Source of the DNA: Rotaria socialis
Lineage: Eukaryota > Rotifera > Eurotatoria > Philodinida > Philodinidae
Assembly (NCBI GenBank): GCA_905331475.1
Contig: CAJNYU010002338.1
Span: 62,001-126,000, forward strand
Direction of reading: 5' to 3'
DNA: 64,000 nt
Position numbers and translations under genes: made by a program. Each line of letters begins with the position of its first letter. Position 1 is the first letter of the stretch. Of the stretch, positions 24,211 through 34,475 are shown in pieces. The notes under the pieces were generated by a model. The model saw only the letters and a list, made by a program, of their open reading frames with translations, was not told the origin of the DNA and did not search any database.

Positions 24211-24474
24211 AATTTCTTTGAACGATTAAATAAAAGATCTTTTAATAGTTCAAGTAGATCTTTTTCAAATCTAAATTCTTTTAATTTAAATACAAATCTT
24301 GATCAGTTATTTGAAAATTTCTATTTAGTTGATCTTATTTATTTAGATCGTCAGTTTAATTTGTACGATTGGCCTTTACCTGATACATATCTACAATTTA
24401 ACTTGAAAATTTTTAATAATATTGAATATCTACTCATGCAGTGGTTTCAATTTAAAGTTACAAGAGAAGCTTGA
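24211..24474 (+). pseudogene. possible coding relic, 87 open codons
   Basis: A frame between two TGA codons stays open for 87 codons without an ATG near its start. Its translation has a composition unlike the random short ORFs nearby: a Ser/Asn-rich lead, then FYLVDLIYLDRQFNLYDWPL and IEYLLMQWFQFK. No family was recognised. It may be an exon of an undetected gene or the remains of one. Confidence 0.25.
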
Positions 24475-25894
24475 AAAAGCATTTTCATATTTATCAACTT
24501 TTTAATGGACTTTCAAAATTTTCTCGAAACTTTTTCAAATTTGAAGAAGTGACATTTCACTATTCTCTTCTAGGTTTAGTATTTTTGATTGAAAAACAAA
24601 CACTGACGCAGTCCTACAAAAGTATATTTGTTAATCCGATCGAACAAGTTTTCTTGATATGATCTTATATTGTAGGATACTTTTCTAATTTATTGATGTT
24701 TCATTGAAAATTTTAGTTTCAATGGTAACTTACAACAAGAGCTAATATTAACTTTCACATCCATGTAAAATTCAATAATAAAGTTACTAAAGATAAGTTA
24801 TTCTAACGTCTAGGAAAACACGCATGGTTTCTAGCAAAGTAATTCTTCTTCGTTCGCACAACGAGCACACTTTTGTCAATAGTAAATATTCTTCATTGGG
24901 AATATTTACCTATTCAGACTTATTTCATTTGGAAATAGAGAATTATTATCGAAATTCACCAGAAAAGTATACCAACACGATTTACTAGCTATTTAAAAAA
25001 GATCAAAAATGACTTGATAATTTGAATAAGTCTTAGGTAAGTTTTATAATGTAGTTCATTTATTTTAATAAATTTCAACTAAAATCATTTCTAAAGCATC
25101 CTAAACGACTTTTAAGAGTTTCGATAGATTTTTTGTTCGATGCTCTATCGATATAAAAATAATTCTGATTTCAACTTTTTCAGGTTTTCAGCTAGAAGTT
25201 CTGAAAACTACACATATTTCAATGTAAAATATATAAATTAGATGATTGGTTTTTTTAAAAGTTAATTATTGAAAGTATTCAAAACTTTTATAGAAATTTA
25301 TGGTGATCGTGTTGTATTTCTTTCTTGATCGTCTACTTTTTAAATTAATTCATTGTTATTATGTTCAGATCTATTAGAAGAAGAAGCAAGGATTATTAAA
25401 TTGTGTTTTATCTCAGATATAATTGTCAACTCAATTATCTAAAAGTCACTTTTACTGTCTGTTATCCAAAGCTAAAATATACTGTCCTAAAATAAAAAAA
25501 TCACAATTCCAAAAAGGGTCCAGTCTACCAGAAAGTATAAGTCAATTTTACAAACGATGATAATCATATTTTAAAACAAAACAATTATCAAGAAAAAGAT
25601 CTACTATTATTCAGATGTTGTTACAAGATTTTTATAAGCATCAAAGGAAGTTCAACCGCACAGACTGATTTTATAACTGTGTGCATCTCTGATTGGTCAT
25701 GGTTGAAGATAAATATATTAATAGATTTAGTACGAATGTTGTGCATGACACTTGGAAGCTATACAAATTCGTACAAAATTAACTCTTCTATATTTTGAGT
25801 CATTTTATTGGAAAAAAATCATTTAATAACCAAGCCGAAAAATCAATCTCTTGAATACATATTTTATCGCCCGGAGAAACACATGAATTGATCA
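24475..25894. other. intergenic, no gene seen
   Basis: AT-rich, with no recognisable coding sequence, RNA gene or repeat. Confidence 0.55.
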
Positions 25895-28234
25895 TTATGA
25901 ATCGTTTTGGTTTAACGGTTGTGTAATCAATTGAAAAACATGTTGTTGCTTCTTTTGATCACGAATCTCATTTGAATGTTCCAGAGTAGAACGTTGCTCA
26001 CACTTCTCGCAGAATATTAATGAAGCACAATGAACACAGTCGAATCGAATACCTTGAACTTGATTGTGACAAGTATCACATCTGAATAGACATAATCGAA
26101 CGATCAGTATTTAATAGACTATGTTGTTACTTACTGAGCACCCTGATGAACTACAAGTTTTTGTTGTTCAGGTTCATGTACGTGATTGTTGACGTGCTGT
26201 GGAGCTGCATTGGCCATAGGTGTGTAAGGAAGGGCTTTTGAGAAGTTAAAACCTTTACCACAACCAGATTGTTCATCACCACCATGATAATTTCGACCAC
26301 ACACCATTAGATCGCATCCACCTAAATGCTGTACAACTCGTTGACAATGTGGACAGAGACGACAATTTGCAGATTTATACTGTTCATCGGCTAACAGTTC
26401 ATTGTAACGTTGAGCTAGTTCTTGATTTCGTTGGATATTTGCAGCCTTTTGACGTTCGTAATCATCTAATTGTGCCCTAAACTGAGCGTCTTGTTGTGCT
26501 CGAGCTTGCCAATATCTACCACGTTCTTCGAATAAAACGGAACAATGCAACATGAGAATTGATATCTAACGACTGATCTACCTGTATCACACCAAAAGAA
26601 CCAACGTTGTGTAATTTCTGGAATTTGTTGACATGTCGTTCGAAAATGGTATTGCCGATTACAAAGTGAACAAAACTCATAGCTACACATAGGGCATTTT
26701 ACTTGAAAACGGTCATTAGGATTGCTTGCCTCGGCTACCCATTTACAGTTCCCATTTGGACATCGTATTATACCTTGAGAGCCACCAATATATGCACTGA
26801 ACGTTTTCTGAATCTGATAATCTAGATATTGTCTTTTTCGATCAGCTGGTACTCGCAATTGTTTTATTTCTCCTTCTTGTAGCTGATAATTACACATTCC
26901 ACATGTCAAAGTTTCATTATTATTCATCTTTGATGCACATGAATTCTCAAAACATACATAGCATAGTTTATGATTTCCTTCGCAACCGAAAACAAAAATA
27001 TCATCATAGATACACGTTTCCATACAAATACCACAGTCAAAAGTTGGAATGTCAAAGGGAAAGGCACCATCTATTAAGTCAAGCATCAAACTAAAAATGA
27101 AATTAAAAGATAGATAAAAATTTACCTAACTCAGCTAGTGCATCAATTATTGCATGTGGTTCAATTGCGGAATGAGCCTTCTTTTTATGTGCAATAAAAA
27201 CACGAATCTGTTGTGCTGTTGCTAGATATTTAGTTCGAGGTAAGATGAAATCAATTAATGCTTGTAGCTGTTGAGAACGAGGAGCACTCCGACATTGCTT
27301 TGAGTGATCATCCAAACGGTGAACATTGTATGGACAAAGACAATATTCGCAAGGAATGAAATTTTCTGAATTGCATGAAGCTACATGTTTCTGAAAAGCA
27401 TCCATAGTATTAAAATCGATGTAGAATGAGCATATAGGGCATTGAGGTCGTCGTGTAGTTTTGACGCAATTGAGCAACCGTTTAATAGAATCTGCTTCGA
27501 GTGGTAAGCATACCACATCGTAGCGAGACAATTCATAATCACAAAGAGTTGAATGACAGACAGGAGCCGTGTTGGATCGAATATATTCATTCATTGAATT
27601 TTGTAGACATTTTAAACAATAGATATGATGTGGTCGACATGGAACTGTATGGCTTGAAGTTTTCGATGAAGATACTGGCGATGAACTACAAAAATAGATG
27701 TTAAAATAATTACAAAAAAAAACGATTAAGTTACCATGTAAAACATGAAACTTCACTTTTTCTAGATATAGATTTTGGTTTTGTACTAGAAGATGATCTA
27801 GAGATGCATGCATCAACATGAGCAGCATAGTCAGATTCGGCGATTTCTTTAAAGCAAATAATGCATTCCTGAGTAGTCTTTTGTTTCGTTTGTTTCATTG
27901 ATGATTGTGCCGAACATTTATCGACATGATGAGCGTAGTCATCTTCGGGGATCATTTTCGAGCATATAGCACATTCTTTGGTTCTTGTCAATTGTTTTGA
28001 TCTCATCGATGAGTTTGATATACATCTATCTACATGATTTGCGTAGACATTCTCGGCAATCATTTCCGAACATATAATACATTCTTTAGTTTTTGATGCA
28101 TTTGAAACACTGACGGATGGTTGTTCATAAATCTTAATAGATAGTTTAAGAAGTTTATCGATGATTAGTTCTCGTCCTGGATAGTATTTCTTTGTGTAGC
28201 TTTTTTGAGATAGAGCAGAACCTTTCGATGTCAT
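25895..28234 (-). CDS. RBR-type E3 ubiquitin ligase with tandem zinc fingers
   Basis: Five exons: 27735-28234, 27131-27685, 26582-27090, 26135-26525 and 25895-26081, giving about 713 residues. Three CxxC-x11-H-x3-C fingers (Cys at 52, 88 and 124) sit in a repeat of exactly 36 residues and resemble UBZ-type ubiquitin-binding fingers. A RING-like Cys/His region follows (CRPHHIYCLKC, then CPIC and CEYC pairs). Next is a RING1 (CGICMETC ... CGMC), an IBR (CPNGNCKW ... CSLC) and a RING2-like part with CPHCQRVVQHLGGCDLMVC, whose third cysteine is the expected catalytic one. A ZZ-like finger ends the protein (CDTCHN ... CVHC ... CEKC). RBR ligases pass ubiquitin through that cysteine to substrates. 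The intron at 27091-27130 is only 40 bp with a poor donor (GTTAGG); the better donor (GTAAAT) breaks frame, so that junction is uncertain. Confidence 0.8.
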
Positions 28235-28432
28235 TCAAGTTTTAAATCAAAAGGTTGTGAAATGTAACGGAAAAAAAGATAACAGATGCCGAATGAGATT
28301 TTTTTTCAGTCGAATGTCATCAATTACTTTATATTCTATATGTAAAACAGTGATTAATGATATACACTGTGACTTTACAACGTTTAAACAGCTGCATTCT
28401 AAAGTTTTTTTACTCAAATTTTGCAGAAAGTG

Positions 28433-28896
28433 TCAGTCAAAGTGGAGTTCTTGTCTTACTGGCGCATTTCTTGATTTTTGTTGATATTCATGATTCCCGT
28501 TTGTCTTAGTCTTTACACCTGTACATGTTCGATAGTGATCAGCCAAATCTTTGACTTGTCTTTCACATAAACCGCAAACTTTTAATACTGTTCCAGCTTT
28601 CTTTTCATTGTCATCATCACTTGACACTCCACATTTTGCAACATGAGCACGGTATTGGTATTCATTAATTAATGTATTACACAAGCCACATAACTTTCCC
28701 TCGTTCCTTCAACAGACATAAATATCAATGAAGTTTTACAAGTAAAATATTTCTAAGTAATGACTAAAATAAAGGCTTGTTTTTATAATAAATTTTACTA
28801 TGATTCAAATATGCGTCACGCGAAAGTTGCCTAGAGAGAATTTCAGGTATCATATTTGAAAGCATGATAAAATTACCGTGTCGCTTTTGCCGCCAT
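28433..28896 (-). CDS. small double C2HC zinc-finger protein
   Basis: Two exons, 28877-28896 and 28433-28706, giving 97 residues: MAAKATR joined in frame to NEGKLCGLC. The first finger (CGLC ... HVAKC) has the same CxxC-x11-H-x3-C spacing as the three fingers of the downstream ligase gene. A second, shorter finger is CGLCERQVKDLADHYRTC. It lies 198 bp upstream of the ligase on the same strand, suggesting duplication or splitting of a common ancestor. The tail after the second finger is charged and probably disordered. An alternative splice from 28517 to 28335 would swap the tail for a 29-residue basic/hydrophobic end stopping at 28247. The function is unknown; ubiquitin binding is a guess from finger type. 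Confidence 0.55.
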
Positions 28897-31496
28897 TATT
28901 ACATACGTTTGAAACTGAAACGAAAGCTATATAATTTGTGATTTACCTTAAGATGAAAGGACAAAGAAAGCAAACATAATTTTGTATGTGTCTTTGTTGT
29001 AAAGCACGTTTCAGAAGAAAGAAAAAATTACCAATGCAATTTAATAAAAAAAAACTTTCTACTGGGTAAAAGAACACGAAAAGAACACTTGCATTTTGAA
29101 TAGTTTCTGTCGTATGTTTTGACAATGAGTCATACTTGAGTAGTTGTCAACATTTAACAATTCTAAAAATTTCTAAGCGTCTAATAGCGACTAAAATAAT
29201 TAGATTTTTATAATTTATATCAATTAAATAACGACGAGTATAAAAAAATTTAGTCAGTGTTAAAATTATCGATTATTCTATACATTAGATTTTTTTAGAG
29301 ATTCTACAATAAACAAATAGTTACAATAACTCTAGTTTGATGATCGACTCTTTCAGACTTTGTTTGTGTAAACTCTTTTGAAGATTTTGAACTGGTCTAC
29401 ATTTTATTGTGAAGACAAGTAACTGATGAAAATCGTGAAAAATAGTGGTTTAATATTTTTATCAGTTATTGATATTGACGATGATTTGTAGAACAGTGTC
29501 AAATATACACAGGCATTTGAAAAATAGTCATTGCTTTTAATCATATATTAAGCAAAAACCACCAATAAGATTGAATTGTTTGTATCATCTGCCTAAAAAA
29601 TTCTCACACATGTTATAATCATTCTGTCTCGGTATTGGTAGAGCTATTTTTATACCATGATTCGATGTATATTAAACGAACATTCAGTTAATGATGGCGT
29701 AGAGACTGACAACAATGACTAAATAGCTCTATTTTGGTTTACCATAAAGAAGTCATAATAACAACCGAGACAAAAAACTGTGCTCAAATTCATAAATGGG
29801 ATTTGTTTTACCTGCGAGAAAATTTTCAGGGCAGAGTTTGTATTGAAATTACACTTTAAAATGGAAAGTGTATGATAGGACTCTATTTTGAATAATCACA
29901 CATCATCAAGATTACGGCTTAAATGATTATTTCAAAGATAATTGAGTTCCACATAAAAAAAAAATGCCGGAAAGCACTAAAACCTAACATTTCATAACGA
30001 AAAAATAACAATCGCAACATTTTTCTTAAATTAAAACAAAAACGTTTTCTGAAAAAGAATCAATTTATTTTTATTTTTCATGTATAAAGTAGAAGATTGC
30101 AAAATACACTCGAAACTCGAATTATGATTATATTTATAGCAGAAATGCTTCAATATCTATTAATATAAAGTACACTATGAATGCTTTCTTGAGAAAGCAA
30201 TACGGATTATAGAAGTTAATTGACAACAAAAGTATGCAGAACGTCATCGATGAATATCTTGAACCGTTTCTAATTTCGCTTGGTTACATCAGTAATATAG
30301 CATTTGTTTGCGTTGTAAAGATAGAAAACACATAATGTAGTCCATAGTACATTTATCGAGTGAAACAAATGAAAAATAAAACCTTGCTTTGACTATGGTC
30401 CAGGACTACCACTATCATAGATAAAAATCAACGATTTGAATACCAATAGTTTTCACTAATTTTATCAAATCGTGGAGTCGTATACGACCCTTGTATTTAT
30501 AATAGACATAAAAGGGTCAATATGGTAGATGTTTACTTTTCTCTTTGCTATTCTATCATTTCACCACTCGATTATTCACATGAGCTACCTTGAGTAAACT
30601 TCAAAGTACTATAGATTTAGATCATGAAATATTAACATAAATGATCAGAAAATTTCTTTCAGTTTGAATGAAAATTCAGTGTACTACCGACGACAAACGA
30701 GTTTACACCAATAAGAATAGTAAGAAAGTAATTTCAATGTAGTATTTCGTCGAATTCTAACAGTAAAAAGAATGCTGATACCGACAATGAAAATCATAGT
30801 TTTATATTTCTCTAAAGCAGTGCGTATCAATGAATTGTGAGTACAAAACATGGATACTCAACGTTCAATACAGAAAACTTTTAGAAAGTTTCTTTTGAAA
30901 TATCCAAAGATTAATGATAATAAATTTTATATCAGATATATTAGCTAAATTCCATTATATCTCTGGACCATAGGAATAATTATATTTTATTTGCGTATAT
31001 CTTTGAAATCATGGTGTAAAATAAGAGTGTCACTCGATAATGGAATTTCTAACAGGTGCAGAGCTAAAAAATTTCATTACCAATTGAAATTGTTTTTTCC
31101 GCAAGTACTTGAAATTTTGATATTACATTGAAGTGATCGAAATTGCATTGAATAATCAACAATATTCTGATCATTGATATTTTTCTTTTCGTTAAGTCGA
31201 AATTTTGTTGATTTTCAAGTGTTTGAAGCGGGTTTAACACAACAGATATGAATCAATGGTTAGAGAGTATTTTTAAGGATCTAACATTGATTTGATTGCT
31301 CATGAAATTTGTATTCTAACAGAATCAATATATAAATATTGTTTTTAAACTTTTCATCGCGCATTGAACAATCATGATATTTTTAAGGTCTGCTAAGGTA
31401 TATTTTCTATGGATTCAATCTAAGCATAGTTTCAAAGTAGCATAACATTGGTCTCAATGAAAGAGGTGGCTTTTATTCTAGTAAGATTCTATACTA
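28897..31496. other. intergenic, no gene seen
   Basis: About 2.6 kb, AT-rich, with no coding sequence recognised. Short arms TGTCTCGGT (near 29625) and ACCGAGACA (near 29764), with AGAGCTATTT / AAATAGCTCT inside them, hint at a small decayed fold-back element of about 150 bp. Confidence 0.5.
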
Positions 31497-31814
31497 TACA
31501 GTAGGGTGCAAAATTATAAGAGCAAATTTTTTTCTTATGTGTTAGTATGTTTTCATCTTCGCTGTCTCCGCTTGAATTCATCTACCAATCAGTACATATA
31601 CATTCAAGCATGCTCTATCCGAATATCAAGTTAGCACTTTTCTAGACCTATTTATTTTCATTAAAAGAGAATCGAACAAAAAGAAATGTTATTTTGACCT
31701 TTTCAAAAATATAAGAACATATAAATGTTTATATGGCCTATTTCATAGAACGGACGACGGTCAGGAAAATGACGATAATGGGTCACGCGCGTACATGCTT
31801 TCTTTTCTTTTAAT

Positions 31815-32139
31815 TCCCAGGTCGAACAATCCGACAGTAGGCACCTATCGGAACCCATCCGATCCAACTGGAATCCAATAGGATTTTATCGGATCCTGTC
31901 AGATCTTACAGAATTATCCTTGGATTCCGGGTCGATGAATCGATGTCGGATCCTCACGTCAGTGTCGGATTCCTATGAATTCCAAGGAAAAACCGTTGTA
32001 TGCCATCGGAAGTTCATAGGATTCCGACACTGAGGATTCGACATCGATTCATCGACCCGGAATCCAATAGAATTGTATCGGATTGTAGGATATTTCCAGG
32101 TTCCTATCGGATCCGATGTCGGATCAGTCGACCTGGGAA
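31815..32139. mobile_element. large palindromic element nested in the Tc1 copy
   Basis: About 325 bp with ends TTCCCAGGTCGA and TCGACCTGGGAA. Inner arms of about 60 bp (31920-31983 and 32008-32067) are almost exact reverse complements around a loop of about 24 bp. They carry CCGGGTCGATGAATCGATG and its complement. It is much richer in GC than its surroundings, has no ORF of its own, and uses the same GGATTCC words as the repeat at 1284-1405. A target duplication was not clear. It looks like a fold-back/MITE insertion. Confidence 0.7.
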
Positions 32140-32167
32140 CGCGCCCTGTCACAAATCCGGTTTTAGT

Positions 32168-32411
32168 ATGAATTGGTTTAAGAAGAATAAAATTAACGTT
32201 TTAGATTGGCCTGCAGTATCACCAGATTTTAATGATATTGAAAGTTTATGGGATATACTTGATAAAAAAACTCATCAATCATCGTTTGAACAATGTTTAT
32301 GATCTTCAACAAGCTATTCTGAAGTTATGGTCCGAAATATCAACTGAAACATGTGAAAATTTGGTTCGATCGATGCCTCGACGTATTAAAAATTGTGTTC
32401 GTGTAAAATGA
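32168..32411 (+). pseudogene. Tc1-type transposase, C-terminal remnant
   Basis: The frame from 32168 gives NWFKKNKINVLDWPAVSPDF and ESLWDILDKK, the region around the last acidic residue of the DDE/D catalytic triad in Tc1-like transposases. A one-base change in the A-run near 32266-32272 breaks the frame. In the next frame the sequence continues as NNVYDLQQAIL and SMPRRIKNCV to a stop at 32409-32411. The N-terminal DNA-binding and early catalytic parts are absent. Confidence 0.85.
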
Positions 32412-32691
32412 AATACTTCATCAAAATATTGACTCGTTTTTATGAAATAGGCCATATAAACATTTATCTGTTCTTATAATTTTGAACAGGTCAAAATAGC
32501 ATTTTTTTTCGTTCGATTCTCTTTTAATGAAAATAAATAGGTCTAGAAAAGTGCTAACTTGATATTCGGATAGAGCATGCTTGAATGCATATGTACTGAT
32601 TGGTAGATGAATTCAAGCAGAGAAAGCGAAGATGAAAACATACTAACACATAAGAAAAAAAATTGTTCTTATAATTTTGCACACTACTGTA

Positions 32692-33060
32692 TAGTAGTAG
32701 TAGTCAAAAAATAAAAATATCATATAAAGCACGACAGATAAGAGTAACGCAAGAAAGTAATAGATGTATACAATCATTTTTTCCAAGGTATCTGAATGTC
32801 ATGGTTTATTTTTCTTGTCTAGTTGTATATTAATTTTCTGCAGTTGTCAATCACAACAAACAAAATATGAAAATTTATGTGAGCGTAACCAAAAAAAGAG
32901 AAAATATATTTTTATTTATTATTCATCAGTGGCAGAGAGCACAAGAAAAATATCTCCAACTTATCAAGGAAAAAATCTGACATTCGTAAACATGCATAAT
33001 ATTATTTCTTTTTTCATCCTGTATGCTATTGATAAATTGATAAATTGATAAATCTTTCCA
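32692..33060. other. spacer, no gene seen
   Basis: AT-rich spacer between the transposon and the LITAF-like gene. The ORF at 32764-33048 has no recognisable motif. Confidence 0.5.
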
Positions 33061-33063
33061 CGA

Positions 33064-33069
33064 TATAAA
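33064..33069 (+). promoter_or_regulatory. candidate TATA box of LITAF-like gene
   Basis: TATAAA lies 62 bp upstream of the ATG at 33128, a position consistent with a short leader and a TATA-driven start. Confidence 0.45.
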
Positions 33070-33127
33070 GAGAGCAGTTTATATACAAACATCACATACT
33101 ACACATTTTATACAATTATCTATAAAC

Positions 33128-33418
33128 ATGAATAATGTTGTGAATATGGAAGGTGCTATAAAACAAGATGGTAGTGCTGTTGTAGCAGCTCCTAACTACA
33201 GCGACGTTCCGGTACGCACTACGTGCCCTCAATGCCGGAAAGTGGTTATGTCACAAGTCACTGAAACTATTGGATTAGGTACTTGGTTATTAGCGTTGAT
33301 CCTTCTTCTTTTGCCACCTCTTTGTTTCATTCCATTCTTTGTCAAAGCATGCAAAGACAAGGAACATAGATGCCCAAACTGCAGCAACGTATTGGGCGTC
33401 AAAAAAGTTGTTGGGTGA
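33128..33418 (+). CDS. LITAF-domain membrane protein
   Basis: Single exon, 96 residues. The LITAF/SIMPLE domain is complete: CPQC (residues 35-38), then a hydrophobic stretch around GTWLLALILLLLPPLCFIPF that dips into the membrane from one side, and CPNC (84-87) closing the zinc site. The short N-terminal part carries no PPxY motif of the kind that recruits NEDD4 ligases in vertebrate LITAF. Family members sit on the cytosolic face of late endosomes and lysosomes and act in membrane traffic and stress responses. A TATA box lies upstream, and overlapping AATAAA signals follow near 33528-33538. It has no introns, unlike its neighbours. Confidence 0.9.
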   Translation: MNNVVNMEGAIKQDGSAVVAAPNYSDVPVRTTCPQCRKVVMSQVTETIGLGTWLLALILLLLPPLCFIPFFVKACKDKEHRCPNCSNVLGVKKVVG

Positions 33419-34475
33419 TTCCTAGACTAGGTGCATACTCTTCAAGCAACATAATCACAACGATTTGCATCTAACTTTAATCTATAAGAAAAAGACTCGT
33501 TATTTTTCATCTGAGCTTCTGAGTTTAAATAAAATAAAATATTTTTAATCGTGCATTCTCATTGTACGGAACCAAATCAAGCGTATGCATCATAAGCAAA
33601 TGATGCATTAATTAAATTAAGTCAGATTTGACATGAAGAGATTACATATATATATTCGTTTTATGCTCTTCTTGAATTTGCGAAGTATCATTCTATGTAG
33701 TCAACTTTATCTAGCATGTTATAGAGTATAATGCTCATACGAAACAGGACTCTAACTTTGAAAATTTCACTAAAATAAAATTGTATTTTATGATCGATCC
33801 GTAGATTAATTACTGAATCCAGTGATTTTCATCGTTAGATCAACAACACATCAATGTATAATCTATTGAATAGATGTATTTACATTAAGTCAATGAATGC
33901 GATCATTGATACGTAATAAATTACACCTAACTGAGTTAGTCTGACGAAGTACTGATCATATTATGATTTCTATTCTTGACTCAAAATAGTTTACAACTTA
34001 TCAAAATTTCTTATGCATACACATATGTGCTGTCTTTTTAAATATTCCAACTCACAGAGAGTTTTATTATTTATTTTTTTGTACATATCTCAAAAAGATT
34101 GATTCTTAGATAAAATGCAATGGTCTAGTCATCAGGCGATTACGATCCATAGTCTCTTATGTCATGAACGTGAGTAAAACTTACGGATAATGCAATAGAG
34201 CTTTCTATTGATGTTATAATCAGAACAAACAGTTGTTCATATTTTCGATAGTTTTCAACGACGACCAACGAGTTCATATTCCTTATAAACTCAAAGAATA
34301 ATATTTTTATATGTCAAGTGCCCGCCCTCTATCATAATAGACTTCTTATTCGTAAATCTTTTGATCGAATACACTCTATTGCTTACTTACTCTGTTAGTC
34401 AAACGATTCGTTCGTTGTTCAGAGGACTGTAGAAATATAAAACCAGCATCTCTATTCATTCCTATCCTTCAAGCA
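33419..34475. other. intergenic, no gene seen
   Basis: AT-rich stretch with no supported feature other than the LITAF-like gene's poly(A) signals at its left end. Confidence 0.55.

Larger units (their letters stand above)
31497..32691. mobile_element. decayed Tc1/mariner element with long terminal repeats
   Basis: The element spans 31499-32689 and is flanked by TA on both sides (31497-31498 and 32690-32691), the target of Tc1/mariner transposons. Its inverted repeats are 248 bp each (31499-31746 and 32442-32689), begin CAGTAGKGTGCAAAATTATAAG, and differ at only a few positions, so the insertion or last exchange is fairly recent. Only the C-terminal end of the transposase remains. The front of the gene is gone, and a second palindromic element sits in its place. 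It cannot move on its own. Confidence 0.88.

Noticed and set aside
28247-28335. Alternative last exon for the small finger gene
   Set aside because: It keeps frame and has an acceptor, but it is only 29 codons and stops 12 bp before the next gene's ATG, so chance is the simpler explanation. Kept as a note only.
29620-29775. Inverted arms TGTCTCGGT / ACCGAGACA
   Set aside because: Arms are short, inner matches are imperfect and there is no target duplication; mentioned in the intergenic note but not called as an element.
32000-32302. 100-codon ORF starting with MPSEVHRIPT
   Set aside because: The first half is the palindromic insert and only the second half is transposase; it is a chance fusion of the two elements.
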